From JAFHCF01 sp048497495 (GTDB taxonomy: Bacteria; Pseudomonadota; Alphaproteobacteria; Rhizobiales; Ancalomicrobiaceae): a DNA stretch of 64,000 bases. The position numbers and the translations under genes were made by a program. Shown piece by piece: positions 8,646-17,786 of this stretch. Position 1 is the first letter of the stretch, and every line of letters starts with the position of its first letter. The notes beneath the pieces were generated by a model. It was given only the letters and a program-made list of their open reading frames with translations. It was not told the origin of the DNA and ran no database searches. The DNA lies in assembly GCA_048497495.1 (NCBI GenBank), contig JAFHCF010000244.1, positions 14,680-78,679 of the forward strand. Direction: 5' to 3'.

Positions 8646-9014
8646 CGCGACCCCCGCTGCTCGTGATCGCGCCAATCTGCCCGCGATCGCCTCGATTCCG
8701 CGGCCGAAATGCCGGGAAAAGCGGCATCGGCGCGAATTCGAGGTGAACATATCTTACACATAAAAATATGTCTAGACACCTATTTCGGGAGAACCTATCA
8801 TCCCTCCATGGTCGCTCGGGCGATCGAGATCGCGGCGATCGCGGCCCGGCACAGGCAACGCCGGGCGCGATTTCCGAAGAGCGCGACTACCGGCTCTCAC
8901 CGAGCCGGAACTGCCCTGAAGTCCCCATGTCGGGGGAGACTGCTCGAGGCCGAAACGAGGCCGCGGCAATGGTGATCGAGGGGCGACGGGATCAACCGGA
9001 CGGAGGGGAATGTG
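8646..9014. promoter_or_regulatory. Divergent regulatory region between the racemase operon and the ABC operon
   Basis: A gene-free 369-base region between divergent operons. An AT-rich core at 8748-8785 contains an interrupted inverted repeat (ACATAT at 8748-8753, ATATGT at 8766-8771) and an adjoining perfect 10-base palindrome TGTCTAGACA at 8769-8778. The left half-site AATATG at 8765-8770 equals that of the dyads at 18861 and 16557, but the right half is degenerate. The rest of the region is GC-rich and shows nothing recognisable until the GGAGG ribosome site at 9002-9006. Confidence 0.5.
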
Positions 9015-10166
9015 ATGCGCAGACTTTCGACAATCGGCGCCGTGCTGGCCGGAGCCTTGCTGACGACGACTGCCCATGCCGAGATCAAGGTCGGCTTCGT
9101 GACCTCGCTCAGCGGCAACGGATCGTCGATCGGCATTCCCTATTCCAAGGGGATCAAGGCGGCTCTGGAGTATCAGAGCACCATCGGCGGCGAGAAGATC
9201 ACCGTGATCGAGCTCGACGACGGAGCCGATCCGTCCGCCGCGACGCGAAACGCCCGCAAGCTGGTCGAGGAGAACAAGGTCGACGTGCTGATCGGCACGG
9301 CGACGGCGCCCTCGACCATCGCCATGATGGCGGTGGCCAAGGAACTCAAGGTTCCGATGATCGCCATCTCGCCGGTCAAGATGGACATCGGCGACGGCAG
9401 TGATCAGTGGGGCGTCTCGATCCCGCAGCCGGCGACCCTGCTCGTCAAGATGATCGCCGACCGGATGCACCGCGACAAGGTGGAGAAGGTCGGCTTCATC
9501 GGCTTCTCGGACGCCTGGGGCGATCTCGTCTACGGCGGCGCCAAAGAAGCGGAAGCCGCCGGCAAGATCAAGGTTCTGACCAACGAGCGCTATGCCCGCA
9601 CCGATTCCGCCGTGCCGGGCCAGATCCTGAAGATCCTGGCGGTGAAGCCGGAGGCGGTGCTTCTCGGCTCGTCGGGCACGCAGGGCGCGCTGCCCCTGCT
9701 CGAATTGAACAAGTACCACTACAAGGGCGGTCTCTACGGCACCACCGCGCTCGTCAACGCCGACTTCGTCCGCGTCGGCGGCAAGGCGGCGGAGGGCGTC
9801 AAGGTGACGACCGGTCCGGTCATCGTCGCGGAACAGCTGCCCGACGGCCATTTCGCCAAGAAGATCGCCCTCGCCTTCCGCGCCGCCTATGAGAAGGCCA
9901 ACGGCGCGCCGACCACCGACGGCTTCTCCGCCTACAGCTTCGACGCCTGGCTGGTCTTCCTCGGCGCGGCCGACCGTGCGCTCAAGGAAGCCAAGCCCGG
10001 AACCGTCGAATTCCGGACCGCGCTCAAGAACGAGATCTTCAACACGAAGGAACTCGCCGGCGTGCACTCCGTCTACAACTTCAAGAAGGGCGCCATCTAC
10101 GGCGTCGACGAGCGCTCGCTCGTCGTCGTCAAGCTGATGAACGGCCTCTGGAAGTTCGAGCCCTGA
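9015..10166 (+). CDS. ABC transporter periplasmic substrate-binding protein (branched-chain amino acid / aromatic type)
   Basis: About 383 residues. The ATG at 9015 lies 8 bases after a GGAGG ribosome site; a GTG one codon earlier is also possible. A signal peptide is clear (MRRLSTIGAVLAGALLTTTAHA then EIKVGF). The body is a type I periplasmic binding fold (Peripla_BP_6, LivJ-like), starting with VGFVTSLSGNGSSIG. Homologues in aromatic loci bind benzoate-like or indolic acids. It is followed by permease and ATPase genes, so it feeds an importer for the pathway substrate. Confidence 0.9.
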   Translation: MRRLSTIGAVLAGALLTTTAHAEIKVGFVTSLSGNGSSIGIPYSKGIKAALEYQSTIGGEKITVIELDDGADPSAATRNARKLVEENKVDVLIGTATAPSTIAMMAVAKELKVPMIAISPVKMDIGDGSDQWGVSIPQPATLLVKMIADRMHRDKVEKVGFIGFSDAWGDLVYGGAKEAEAAGKIKVLTNERYARTDSAVPGQILKILAVKPEAVLLGSSGTQGALPLLELNKYHYKGGLYGTTALVNADFVRVGGKAAEGVKVTTGPVIVAEQLPDGHFAKKIALAFRAAYEKANGAPTTDGFSAYSFDAWLVFLGAADRALKEAKPGTVEFRTALKNEIFNTKELAGVHSVYNFKKGAIYGVDERSLVVVKLMNGLWKFEP

Positions 10167-10230
10167 TCCGAGCCGATCGGTCGCCCCCGCGCAGCCGGCC
10201 GAAAGGTCCGTCGCGTGGGGGCCGACCTCC

Positions 10231-10250
10231 GCCCGGGGGTCCCCCCGGGC
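10231..10250 (+). terminator. GC-rich intercistronic hairpin
   Basis: A strong hairpin with arms at 10231-10239 and 10242-10250 lies in the 149-base gap between the binding-protein gene and its permease. There is no T-tract. Such structures in ABC operons often protect the upstream mRNA or partly attenuate transcription, so that the binding protein is made in excess over the membrane parts. That role is inferred. Confidence 0.45.
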
Positions 10251-10315
10251 CCGGCGGCCGACCTGCCGTCTGCCTCGCTTCCATCCTCAGCGGTTGACCG
10301 TTCGGAGTCTCGCGC

Positions 10316-11362
10316 ATGGACTTCACCATCGCCTCCATTCTCGCCATCGGCGGGATATCGACGGGCGCCATCTACGTCCTCATCGCGATCGGGACCGTCC
10401 TCATCTTCACGGTGACCCGCGTCGTCTTCATCCCCTTCGGCGACATCGCGGCCTTCTCCGCCCTGTCCTTGGCGGCGCTGGAGAACGACAAGCTGCCGGG
10501 AACGGCGGGGCTCGTCGTGGTGCTGGCGGCGCTCGCCACCCTGCTCGAGGTGGTTCATCTGTGGCGAGATCGGCGTGCCTATCAGATCCCGCGCGCGCTT
10601 CTGTTCTATCTGGCCCTGCCGCTGGCGCTGGTCGGCCTGGTCTGGCTGGCCCAGCCGCTCTACCAGGCCGGCATGGCCGTGCGGATCGCCTTCGCGCTCA
10701 TCCTGGTGGTGCCGATCGCGCCACTGCTCGACCGCATCGTCTATCGGCCGATCGCCGATGCCCCGGTGCTGCTGCTCCTGGTCGTGTCGATGGCGTTGCA
10801 TTTCGCCCTGGTCGGCATGGGGCTCCTGTTCTTCGGCCCCGAGGGCGTGCGCACCCAGCCGCTGACCGACGCGGTCTTCGAGGTGGGACCGGTGCTGGTC
10901 ACCGGGCAGGCGATCCTCGTCGTCGGCGCGGCGATCGCCTTCAGCCTCCTGCTGTATTTCTTCTTCGAGTTCTCGCTGACCGGCAAATCCCTGCGCGCGA
11001 CGGCGGTGAACCGCACCGGCGCGCGCCTGATGGGCATCCGGCCCGAACGCTCCGGCGCCATCGCCTATGTGGTGGGATCGCTGATGGCCGGGGTGTCCGG
11101 CGTGCTGATCGCCCCCGACAACACGATCTTCTACGACTCGGGCTTCCTGCTCGGCCTCAGGGCCTTCGTCGGCGCCATCATCGGCGGAATGGTCAGCTAT
11201 CCGGGAACCGCCATCGGCTCGCTCTTCGTCGGCGTGCTGGAGAGCTTCGCCGCCTTCGAGAACAGCGCCTACAAGGACGTCATCGTCTTTGCCCTGCTGA
11301 TCCCCATCCTGATCGTTCGATCGCTCACCAGCACCCACGACGAGGAGCACGACGACGAATGA
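10316..11362 (+). CDS. ABC transporter permease, LivH type
   Basis: A 348-residue hydrophobic inner-membrane protein with about eight to ten membrane segments, the LivH-family start (MDFTIASILAIGGISTGAIYVLIAIG) and the conserved GRALR-like region (GKSLRATAVNRTGARLMGI). It is longer than most LivH proteins owing to an extra segment around residues 50-110. Its stop overlaps the next start (ATGA). It forms one half of the membrane channel of the importer. Confidence 0.9.
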   Translation: MDFTIASILAIGGISTGAIYVLIAIGTVLIFTVTRVVFIPFGDIAAFSALSLAALENDKLPGTAGLVVVLAALATLLEVVHLWRDRRAYQIPRALLFYLALPLALVGLVWLAQPLYQAGMAVRIAFALILVVPIAPLLDRIVYRPIADAPVLLLLVVSMALHFALVGMGLLFFGPEGVRTQPLTDAVFEVGPVLVTGQAILVVGAAIAFSLLLYFFFEFSLTGKSLRATAVNRTGARLMGIRPERSGAIAYVVGSLMAGVSGVLIAPDNTIFYDSGFLLGLRAFVGAIIGGMVSYPGTAIGSLFVGVLESFAAFENSAYKDVIVFALLIPILIVRSLTSTHDEEHDDE

Positions 11363-13131
11363 CCCGTCTCCACATTCGCCTCGCGATCCTCGCGGCACTC
11401 GTCGCGATCCTGGCCGCCCCCCACCTGATCGGGCCGTTCGGCGTGACCCTGCTCAACTACATCGGGATCTACGCCCTGGTGGCGATCGGGCTGGCGCTCT
11501 TGACCGGCGTCGGCGGCATCGTGTCGTTCGGACAGGCGGCCTTCGTCGGCGTCGCGGCCTATGGGACGGCCTGGGTCACGGTGATCGAGGGCGGCTCGCC
11601 CTGGATCGGTCTGGTGTTCTGCGTCGTCCTGACCTGTTTCGTCGCCTTCCTGCTCGCCGTGATGACCCTGCGCCTGCAGGGCCACTACCTGTCGCTCAGC
11701 ACGGTCGCCTGGGGCCTGGCGATCGGCTTCCTGTTCGGCAACATCGAAATTCTCGGCAAGCACAACGGCCTATCCTCGATCCCGCCGATCTCGGTCGGCT
11801 CGGTGCCGCTGGTCGAGAGCTGGCAGATCTACTACCTGATCTGGGCCTTCGTCTGCGTCGCGCTGCTCCTCGTCTACAACCTGTTGGACTCGCGGATGGG
11901 CCGCGCCATGCGCGTGCTGCGCTCCGGCAACACCCTCGTCCACAGCCTCGGGATCGACGCCTTCCGGGTCAAGGTCGGCTGTTTCGTCATCGCCGCCTTC
12001 CTGGCCGCCGTCTCCGGCTGGCTCTACGCCCACATGAGCCGTTTCATCAGCCCGACGCCCTTCGAACCCCTGATGGGCATCGAATATCTGATGATGGCGA
12101 TGGTCGGCGGTGCGGGCAGCCCGATCGGCGGCGTCGTCGGGGCGGCGGCGGTGACGCTCCTGAAGAACACCATGCAGGACTATCTCCACTATTTCGTCGG
12201 CGGCGCGGCCGGGCAGCTCGAGATCGTCGCCTTCGCCAGCCTGTTCATCGTCTTCCTGCAATATGCCCGGCTTGGCATCGTGCCCCGCATCGCGCAGTTC
12301 CTGCCCGCCCTGGTGCGTCCGCGCCCGGCGCTGGCCGCCCCGCTCCCGGTTCGGACCAAGCCGGCGCGCGGCACGCCGCTGCTCGAGGTGGCGAACGTCG
12401 AGCGCCGCTTCGGCGGACTGATCGCGGTCAATCGGGTCAGTTTCAACGTCGAGGCCGGCGAGATCTTCGCCTTGATCGGCCCGAACGGGGCCGGCAAGAG
12501 CACGATGTTCAATCTCTTGACCGGCGCTCTGCCGGCCAACGGCGGCACCATCGTCTTCGCCGGTTCCCAGATCCACGGAACCCGGCAGCACGAGATCGCC
12601 CGCTCCGGCATCGCCCGCACCTTCCAGCACGTCAAGCTCCGGCCACGGATGACCCTGCTCGACAACGTCCTGCTCGGCACCTACCCACGCACCCGCACCG
12701 GGCTGTTCCGTGGCCTGTTCAATCTCGACGGGCGCGAAGAAGCTTCGGCGCGCCACGAGGCGATGCGCCAACTCGAACGCGTCGGATTGGCGGACAAGCC
12801 CTACGAACTCGCCGGCAATCTGGCGCTCGGCACCCAACGGGTTCTCGAAATCGCCCGGGCGCTCGCCGCCGATCCGATCCTCCTGGTGCTCGACGAGCCG
12901 GCGGCCGGGTTGCGGCGGCAAGAGAAGATCCAGTTGGCCGAACTGCTGAAGTCCCTGCGCGACACCGAGAACCTCACCATCCTCCTGGTCGAGCACGACA
13001 TGGAGTTCGTCATGGGGCTGGTCGACCGCATCGTCGTCATGGATTTCGGACAGAAGATCTGCGAGGGCCTGCCGCACGAAATTCGCGCCGACCCCCGTGT
13101 CCAGGAAGCCTATCTCGGAGGCGTGGCCTGA
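11359..13131 (+). CDS. ABC transporter fused permease-ATPase, LivM-LivG type
   Basis: A 590-residue fusion. Residues ~1-310 are a LivM-type permease (TGVGGIVSFGQAAFVGVAAY, GGAGSPIGGVVGA). Residues ~335-590 are a LivG-type ATPase with Walker A GPNGAGKST, signature LALGTQ and Walker B ILLVLDEPAAGL, plus the switch histidine in VEHDMEF. It therefore supplies both a membrane subunit and one nucleotide-binding subunit. The stop overlaps the following ATPase start (TGATG). Confidence 0.92.
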   Translation: MTRLHIRLAILAALVAILAAPHLIGPFGVTLLNYIGIYALVAIGLALLTGVGGIVSFGQAAFVGVAAYGTAWVTVIEGGSPWIGLVFCVVLTCFVAFLLAVMTLRLQGHYLSLSTVAWGLAIGFLFGNIEILGKHNGLSSIPPISVGSVPLVESWQIYYLIWAFVCVALLLVYNLLDSRMGRAMRVLRSGNTLVHSLGIDAFRVKVGCFVIAAFLAAVSGWLYAHMSRFISPTPFEPLMGIEYLMMAMVGGAGSPIGGVVGAAAVTLLKNTMQDYLHYFVGGAAGQLEIVAFASLFIVFLQYARLGIVPRIAQFLPALVRPRPALAAPLPVRTKPARGTPLLEVANVERRFGGLIAVNRVSFNVEAGEIFALIGPNGAGKSTMFNLLTGALPANGGTIVFAGSQIHGTRQHEIARSGIARTFQHVKLRPRMTLLDNVLLGTYPRTRTGLFRGLFNLDGREEASARHEAMRQLERVGLADKPYELAGNLALGTQRVLEIARALAADPILLVLDEPAAGLRRQEKIQLAELLKSLRDTENLTILLVEHDMEFVMGLVDRIVVMDFGQKICEGLPHEIRADPRVQEAYLGGVA

Positions 13132-13841
13132 TGTCTCTCCTCGTCATCGACAACGTCTCCGTCTCCTACGGCAAGGTCGAAGCCGTGCGCTCGGTCTCCC
13201 TGAAGGTCGACGAAGGCAAGATCGTCACGGTGATCGGGCCCAACGGCGCCGGCAAGACCACCCTGATGCTCGCCGTCATGGGTCTTTTGCGCAGCACGGG
13301 CCGCATCACCTACATGGGGCGGGATCTCGAGCGGCTCTCGGTCGAGGAACGGGTCGAGGCCGGGCTCTGCCTCGTGCCGGAGAGCCGCGAGCTCTTCACC
13401 GAGATGAGCGTGCGCGACAATCTCCTGCTCGGCGCCTACAGCCGCTACTCCAGGGCGACCATCGCCAACGAGCTCGAGGAGGTCTACGAGCGATTTCCGC
13501 GGTTGAAGGAACGTCGGCGGCAGGAGGCGCGGACCCTGTCGGGCGGCGAACGCCAGATGCTGGCGCTGGGCCGCGCCCTGATGACCAAGCCCAAGCTGCT
13601 GGTGCTCGACGAGCCCAGCCTCGGCCTCGCGCCGCTGATCGTGCGCGAGATCTTCCGGGCGATCTCGTCCCTGCGCGATCTCGGCGTATCGGTGCTCTTG
13701 GTCGAGCAGAACGCTCGTTCGGCGCTCGAGACCGCCGACTACGGCTATGTCCTGGAAACCGGCGACATCGTCCAGTCGGGCGAGGCCGACGGCCTGATCA
13801 ACGATCCGCGGCTGATCTCCGCCTACCTCGGGGGACACTGA
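13131..13841 (+). CDS. ABC transporter ATP-binding protein, LivF type
   Basis: A 236-residue ATPase with Walker A GPNGAGKTT, signature LSGGERQ, Walker B LLVLDEPSLGLAP and switch VEQNA, all in LivF form. It would pair with the LivG-type domain fused to the upstream permease to power the importer. Start by TGATG overlap; the CoA-ligase gene begins two bases after its end. Confidence 0.93.
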   Translation: MSLLVIDNVSVSYGKVEAVRSVSLKVDEGKIVTVIGPNGAGKTTLMLAVMGLLRSTGRITYMGRDLERLSVEERVEAGLCLVPESRELFTEMSVRDNLLLGAYSRYSRATIANELEEVYERFPRLKERRRQEARTLSGGERQMLALGRALMTKPKLLVLDEPSLGLAPLIVREIFRAISSLRDLGVSVLLVEQNARSALETADYGYVLETGDIVQSGEADGLINDPRLISAYLGGH

Positions 13842-13842
13842 C

Positions 13843-15483
13843 ATGGCGCCCGCGTCCCGGTCCGCGCGCCCCGGCGAGGCGGTCGAGGGCGACCCCTACG
13901 ACGCCATCGTCGCGGCCTTCGCGCCCTCGGAGCGAACGCTGCCACGCATCCTGACCCGTCAGGCGGAGCGCCATGGCGACCGGATCCTGTTGCGTTCCGG
14001 CGGGGTCGAATGGACCTACCGGGAGACCGCCGCGATGGCCGCCCGCTGGGCCGGACACCTGCGCGACGCCGGTGTGGGCGCCGGCGATCGCGTCGCCGTC
14101 CTCTCCGGCAATCGGCCCGAGTTCCTTCAGGTCTACCTCGGTTGCGCCTGGCTCGGCGCGATCGCCACCCCGATCAACACCGCCCTCAAGGGCGCCCAGC
14201 TCGCCCATGTGCTCGACAATTCGAAGCCGCGTCTGCTGGTGATCGAGACGAGCCTGCGCGACCTCCTGACGACGCTGCCCGACGGTCTGCCCGAAGGCCT
14301 CCTCCAATGGGAGATCGCCGAGAACGGCATCCGCGACGGCGACGGCGCGGGGCTGGGCGACACGCGCCCCCTCCCCTTCGCCGAGGTCACCGTCGGCCCC
14401 GGCGACACCGTGGCGATCCTCTACACCTCCGGAACCACCGGCCCCTCCAAGGGGGTTCAGTGCCCGCAGGCGCAGATGTTCTGGTGGGGGGTCAATTCCG
14501 CCCGGGCGCTCGGCATCCGCGACGGCGATGTCCTCATGACCATGCTGCCGATCTTCCACACCAATGCGCTCAACGCCTTCTATCAGGCGATGTTGAACGG
14601 TTGCACCTATGTGTTGGAGCCGAGGTTCTCGGCGTCCGGCTTCTGGAAGACGGCGCGGGCGCGGGGGGCGACGGTGACCTACCTACTCGGCGCGATGGCG
14701 GCGATCCTGCTGGCGCGCGAGGCGGCTCCCGAGGATCGCGATCACCGTTTGCGGGTGGCCCTCGGCGGCGGCGTGCCCGAGCGCTTCCATGCGGTGTTCA
14801 TGGAACGCTTCGGCGTGCCGCTGGTCGACGGCTACGGCTCGACCGAAACCAACTTCGTCTTCTCGAGCCCGATCCCCTCCGATCACCCGGGGACCCTCGG
14901 CTACCTGATGCCGAGTGCCGAGGCGATGATCGTCGACGAGGGCGACGCGCCGCTGCCCGACGGAGTGGCCGGCGAACTGCTGTTGCGACCGACCGAGCCG
15001 TTCTCCTTCGCCACCGGCTATTTCGCCATGCCCGACAAGACGGTCGAGGCCTGGCGCAATCTGTGGTTCCACACCGGCGACCGGGTGGTGCGCGAGGCCG
15101 ACGGCCACTATCGCTTCATCGACCGGGTCAAGGACGCCATCCGGCGGCGCGGCGAGAACGTCTCGTCGTGGGAGGTCGAACAGGTACTGATGGCCCACCC
15201 GGCGATCGCCGCCTGCGCCGTCTTCGCCGTGCCGTCCGAACTCGGCGAGGACGAAGTGGCGGCGGCGCTCCAATTCAAGCCGGGCGAGACGCAGACGCCG
15301 GAAGCCGTGATGGCCTTCTGCGAGGAGCGCCTCGCCTATTTCGCCGTGCCACGCTTCCTGCGCTTCGTCGGCGAGATGCCGCTGACCGAGAACGGCAAGA
15401 TCCGCAAGGTGGCGCTGCGCGAGGCCGGACGGACGACCGACATGTGGGACCGCGAGGCGGCCGGCTACACGCTGCGCCGCTGA
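13843..15483 (+). CDS. Acyl-CoA synthetase (AMP-forming), first of two
   Basis: A 546-residue ANL-superfamily ligase. Core motifs are in order: YTSGTTGPSKG (ATP loop), GYGSTE (adenine binding), TGDR, the hinge DRVKDAIRRRGENVSSWEVE and the catalytic lysine region ENGKIRK. It would convert the imported carboxylic acid, or an early oxidation product, to its CoA thioester using ATP. Position directly after the importer genes suggests activation of the incoming acid. Substrate specificity cannot be read from the sequence. A divergent second ligase is at 21738. Confidence 0.88.
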   Translation: MAPASRSARPGEAVEGDPYDAIVAAFAPSERTLPRILTRQAERHGDRILLRSGGVEWTYRETAAMAARWAGHLRDAGVGAGDRVAVLSGNRPEFLQVYLGCAWLGAIATPINTALKGAQLAHVLDNSKPRLLVIETSLRDLLTTLPDGLPEGLLQWEIAENGIRDGDGAGLGDTRPLPFAEVTVGPGDTVAILYTSGTTGPSKGVQCPQAQMFWWGVNSARALGIRDGDVLMTMLPIFHTNALNAFYQAMLNGCTYVLEPRFSASGFWKTARARGATVTYLLGAMAAILLAREAAPEDRDHRLRVALGGGVPERFHAVFMERFGVPLVDGYGSTETNFVFSSPIPSDHPGTLGYLMPSAEAMIVDEGDAPLPDGVAGELLLRPTEPFSFATGYFAMPDKTVEAWRNLWFHTGDRVVREADGHYRFIDRVKDAIRRRGENVSSWEVEQVLMAHPAIAACAVFAVPSELGEDEVAAALQFKPGETQTPEAVMAFCEERLAYFAVPRFLRFVGEMPLTENGKIRKVALREAGRTTDMWDREAAGYTLRR

Positions 15484-15581
15484 AGGCGGCGGCGGATCGG
15501 CCGCCCACTCATACCGGACTTACGAAGTCCCGACCCATCGCGGGTACGGTCTCGTTCCGAAGGACGTCGCCCCAGGGTTCC

Positions 15582-15600
15582 CTCCCCCCTTGTGGGGGAG
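15582..15600. terminator. C-rich/G-rich hairpin between convergent genes
   Basis: Arms CTCCCCC (15582-15588) and GGGGGAG (15594-15600) with a five-base loop lie in the 183-base gap between the converging ligase (+) and hydrolase (-) genes. This is a common alphaproteobacterial intergenic hairpin. Bidirectional termination is likely from position. The rest of the gap shows nothing else. Confidence 0.55.
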
Positions 15601-15666
15601 AGGACCGGATGACGCCACCTTCGGATCGCAGATGTCGCCACGAGTCGAAACTTCGTGTGTCCGGTG

Positions 15667-16473
15667 TCAGGCCCAGGGACCGGTCTCGTCGAGAAACCCG
15701 ACCACGGCGGCGGCGAAGACCTCCGGCATCTGATCCGGCAAAGGAACCATGCCGCCGGGGATGTCGAGGACCCGCGCTCCGGCAATCGCGGCGGCGACCC
15801 GCCGGGCGTTGGGAAAGGCGTGCGGATCCTCCGTCGGGGCGAGGACCAGCGTCGGGCAGGCGACCTTCCCGAAGCGGCCTTCCATCCGATAGCGATTGAC
15901 GACGCGGTGCCCCTCGGCCGCCATCGGTCCGGCCTTGAGCGCGTCGCGGACGAAGCGTTCGAGCAGGTCGATCGCCCCGTCGGGATAGAGCGACCGCCGG
16001 CCCTCCCACAGGTCGAGGAGATGGCCGCCGTCGGCGCGCGGCTCGACCTCGTCGACCACCCGCGAGAGGGCCGCGTATTTTCGCCGTCGTTCGGCGTCGA
16101 CGAAGGGCGACGCCGACAGCACCAGCCGTCGCACCCGGTCGGGGGCGCGCGCCGCCAGTTCCACAGCGATCGCCGCGCCGGTGTGGTGGCCGACCACCGC
16201 CATCCGGTCGAGGCCGAGCGCGTCGGCGAGATCCGACACGGCTTCGGCCCAGCCCTCGATCGACACCTTCTCCGCCGGCAGCGGATCGGAATCGCCGAAG
16301 CCACGGGTGTCCATGGCGATCGCCCGATAGCCGCGCCCGACCAGTGGCAGCACGTCGCGAAACTCGTCCCAGGAGCGCGGCGTCTGGTGCAACAGCAGCA
16401 CCGGCGGGCCGTCGCCGGCCTCGGCGACATGCACCACCCCCGACCGTGTCTCGACGAAGCGACGTCTCACCAT
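15667..16473 (-). CDS. Alpha/beta hydrolase-fold protein with altered catalytic triad
   Basis: About 268 residues from the ATG at 16473 (MVRRRFVET); upstream in-frame sequence looks non-coding. The fold is clear: LLLHQTPRS oxyanion segment, MDTRGFGDSD, and the nucleophile elbow. The elbow reads GHHTG, so the nucleophile position is histidine, not Ser, Cys or Asp. The usual GGHxP near the C-terminus reads GGMVP, so the catalytic histidine is methionine. The acid-bearing strand keeps PTEDPHAF. It is probably not an ordinary esterase. It is divergent from the opine-dehydrogenase-like gene and shares its regulatory region. Confidence 0.75.
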   Translation of the reverse strand: MVRRRFVETRSGVVHVAEAGDGPPVLLLHQTPRSWDEFRDVLPLVGRGYRAIAMDTRGFGDSDPLPAEKVSIEGWAEAVSDLADALGLDRMAVVGHHTGAAIAVELAARAPDRVRRLVLSASPFVDAERRRKYAALSRVVDEVEPRADGGHLLDLWEGRRSLYPDGAIDLLERFVRDALKAGPMAAEGHRVVNRYRMEGRFGKVACPTLVLAPTEDPHAFPNARRVAAAIAGARVLDIPGGMVPLPDQMPEVFAAAVVGFLDETGPWA

Positions 16474-16556
16474 CCGGTCCGCCTCCCGCTGCCGTCCTCG
16501 GCGGTCCCGACTACTCGGCCCGACGTGCGACGGCGAAAATCCACGTTGCACGATAG

Positions 16557-16574
16557 AATATGAAGTTACATAGT
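16557..16574. promoter_or_regulatory. Operator-like dyad (AATATG-N6-CATAGT)
   Basis: Left half AATATG at 16557-16562, six-base spacer, right half CATAGT at 16569-16574. It lies in the divergent region between the hydrolase (-) and the opine-dehydrogenase-like gene (+), in an AT-rich island within GC-rich DNA. It matches the dyads at 18861 and 30795 in spacing and half-site sequence. It is a likely binding site for one of the locus MarR proteins; binding is not shown by sequence alone. Confidence 0.55.
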
Positions 16575-16691
16575 TTCATGGATAAAGTATATCGGAATGC
16601 GAGGCAGCGGCGACATCCGCCGCGCGCGCCAGGGGGCCGGACGGGGCCCCGCGGCGCGGCCTCGGATCGATCGACGAGAGGGAAACCAACC

Positions 16692-17786
16692 ATGCGTATC
16701 GCGGTTCTCGGTGGCGGCAACGGGTCGATGGCGGCGGCCATCGACTTCACGCTCGCCGGTCACGACGTCGCCCTGTGGCGGCGCAACGGCGAAGACGTCG
16801 CGCGCCATCACGGGCTCGGCGATCGGCTGACCCTGCGCGACGCGAAGGGCACCCGCGACGGAACCGTCGCGATGATCACCGATCGGCTCGGCGACGCGCT
16901 CGCCGGCGCGGAGCTGGTGGTCTGCCCGCTGCCGGCGACCGCCCACGAGGCGCTGGCGAGCGAGGTGGCGCCCCATCTTCGCCCGGGACAGGTGGTGTTC
17001 CTGCCGCCCGGCACGCTCGGCTCGCTGATCTTCGCCCGCGCCGCCCACGACGCCGGGACGGTGGACGGCGTCGCCTTCGCCGAGACCGGCACCCTGCCGT
17101 GGCTGGTGCGCAAGCACGGTTTCGCCGAGGTGGTGGTGACGACGCGGGCGACCCGCCTGCCCACCGGCGTCTTCCCGCTCGCGGCATCGGATCATGCGCA
17201 CGAGGTGATCGGCCGCGCCTTCCCCGGCGTGATCGAGCCCTGCGGAGACGTCGTCTCCGGCGCGCTGATGAATGCCGGCCCGATCATCCACCCGCCGCTG
17301 ATCCTGATGAACGCCGCGCCGCTCGAGCATTTCGAGGCTTGGGACATCCACAACGAAGGCACCCAGCCCTCGGTGCGCCGGGTGACCGACCGGCTCGACG
17401 GCGAGCGCATCGCGGTGCGCGAGGCGCTCGGCTACGGCGCGCCGCATTTCCCGCTCGCCGACCACTACGCCCACGACGGCGACGAATGGATGTACGGCCG
17501 CGCCGCCCATGCCGAACTCAAGGCGTCCGACGACTGGCGTGAGAAGATCGTCCTCACCGAGCATCGCTACATGCTCGAGGACGTCCGGCTCGGCCTGTCG
17601 CTGCTGGTCTCGCTCGCCGACTTCGCCGGCGTCGACACCCCCGTGGCGCGCGGACTGATGACGCTCGGCGCGACCATCTGCGGCGACGATTTCGCGGTGA
17701 CCGGCCGGCCGCTGTCGCGGCTCGGCCTCGGCGGCCTCGATCGCGCCGCCATGACGGCGTTCCTGAAGCAGGGGTATTCGGCATGA
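16692..17786 (+). CDS. NAD/NADP octopine/nopaline dehydrogenase family protein
   Basis: 364 residues from the ATG at 16692, where the Rossmann motif VLGGGNGSMAAA begins at once. The frame is open upstream, but that stretch contains the operator dyad. The C-terminal half is the opine-dehydrogenase domain (NAGPIIHPPLILMNAAPLE; HYAHDGDEWMYGR). The family oxidises or reduces secondary amines or hydroxy acids with NAD(P). Its coupling (ATGA) to a 3-hydroxyacyl-CoA dehydrogenase-like gene suggests redox steps on a hydroxylated intermediate. Exact substrate unknown. Confidence 0.82.
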   Translation: MRIAVLGGGNGSMAAAIDFTLAGHDVALWRRNGEDVARHHGLGDRLTLRDAKGTRDGTVAMITDRLGDALAGAELVVCPLPATAHEALASEVAPHLRPGQVVFLPPGTLGSLIFARAAHDAGTVDGVAFAETGTLPWLVRKHGFAEVVVTTRATRLPTGVFPLAASDHAHEVIGRAFPGVIEPCGDVVSGALMNAGPIIHPPLILMNAAPLEHFEAWDIHNEGTQPSVRRVTDRLDGERIAVREALGYGAPHFPLADHYAHDGDEWMYGRAAHAELKASDDWREKIVLTEHRYMLEDVRLGLSLLVSLADFAGVDTPVARGLMTLGATICGDDFAVTGRPLSRLGLGGLDRAAMTAFLKQGYSA

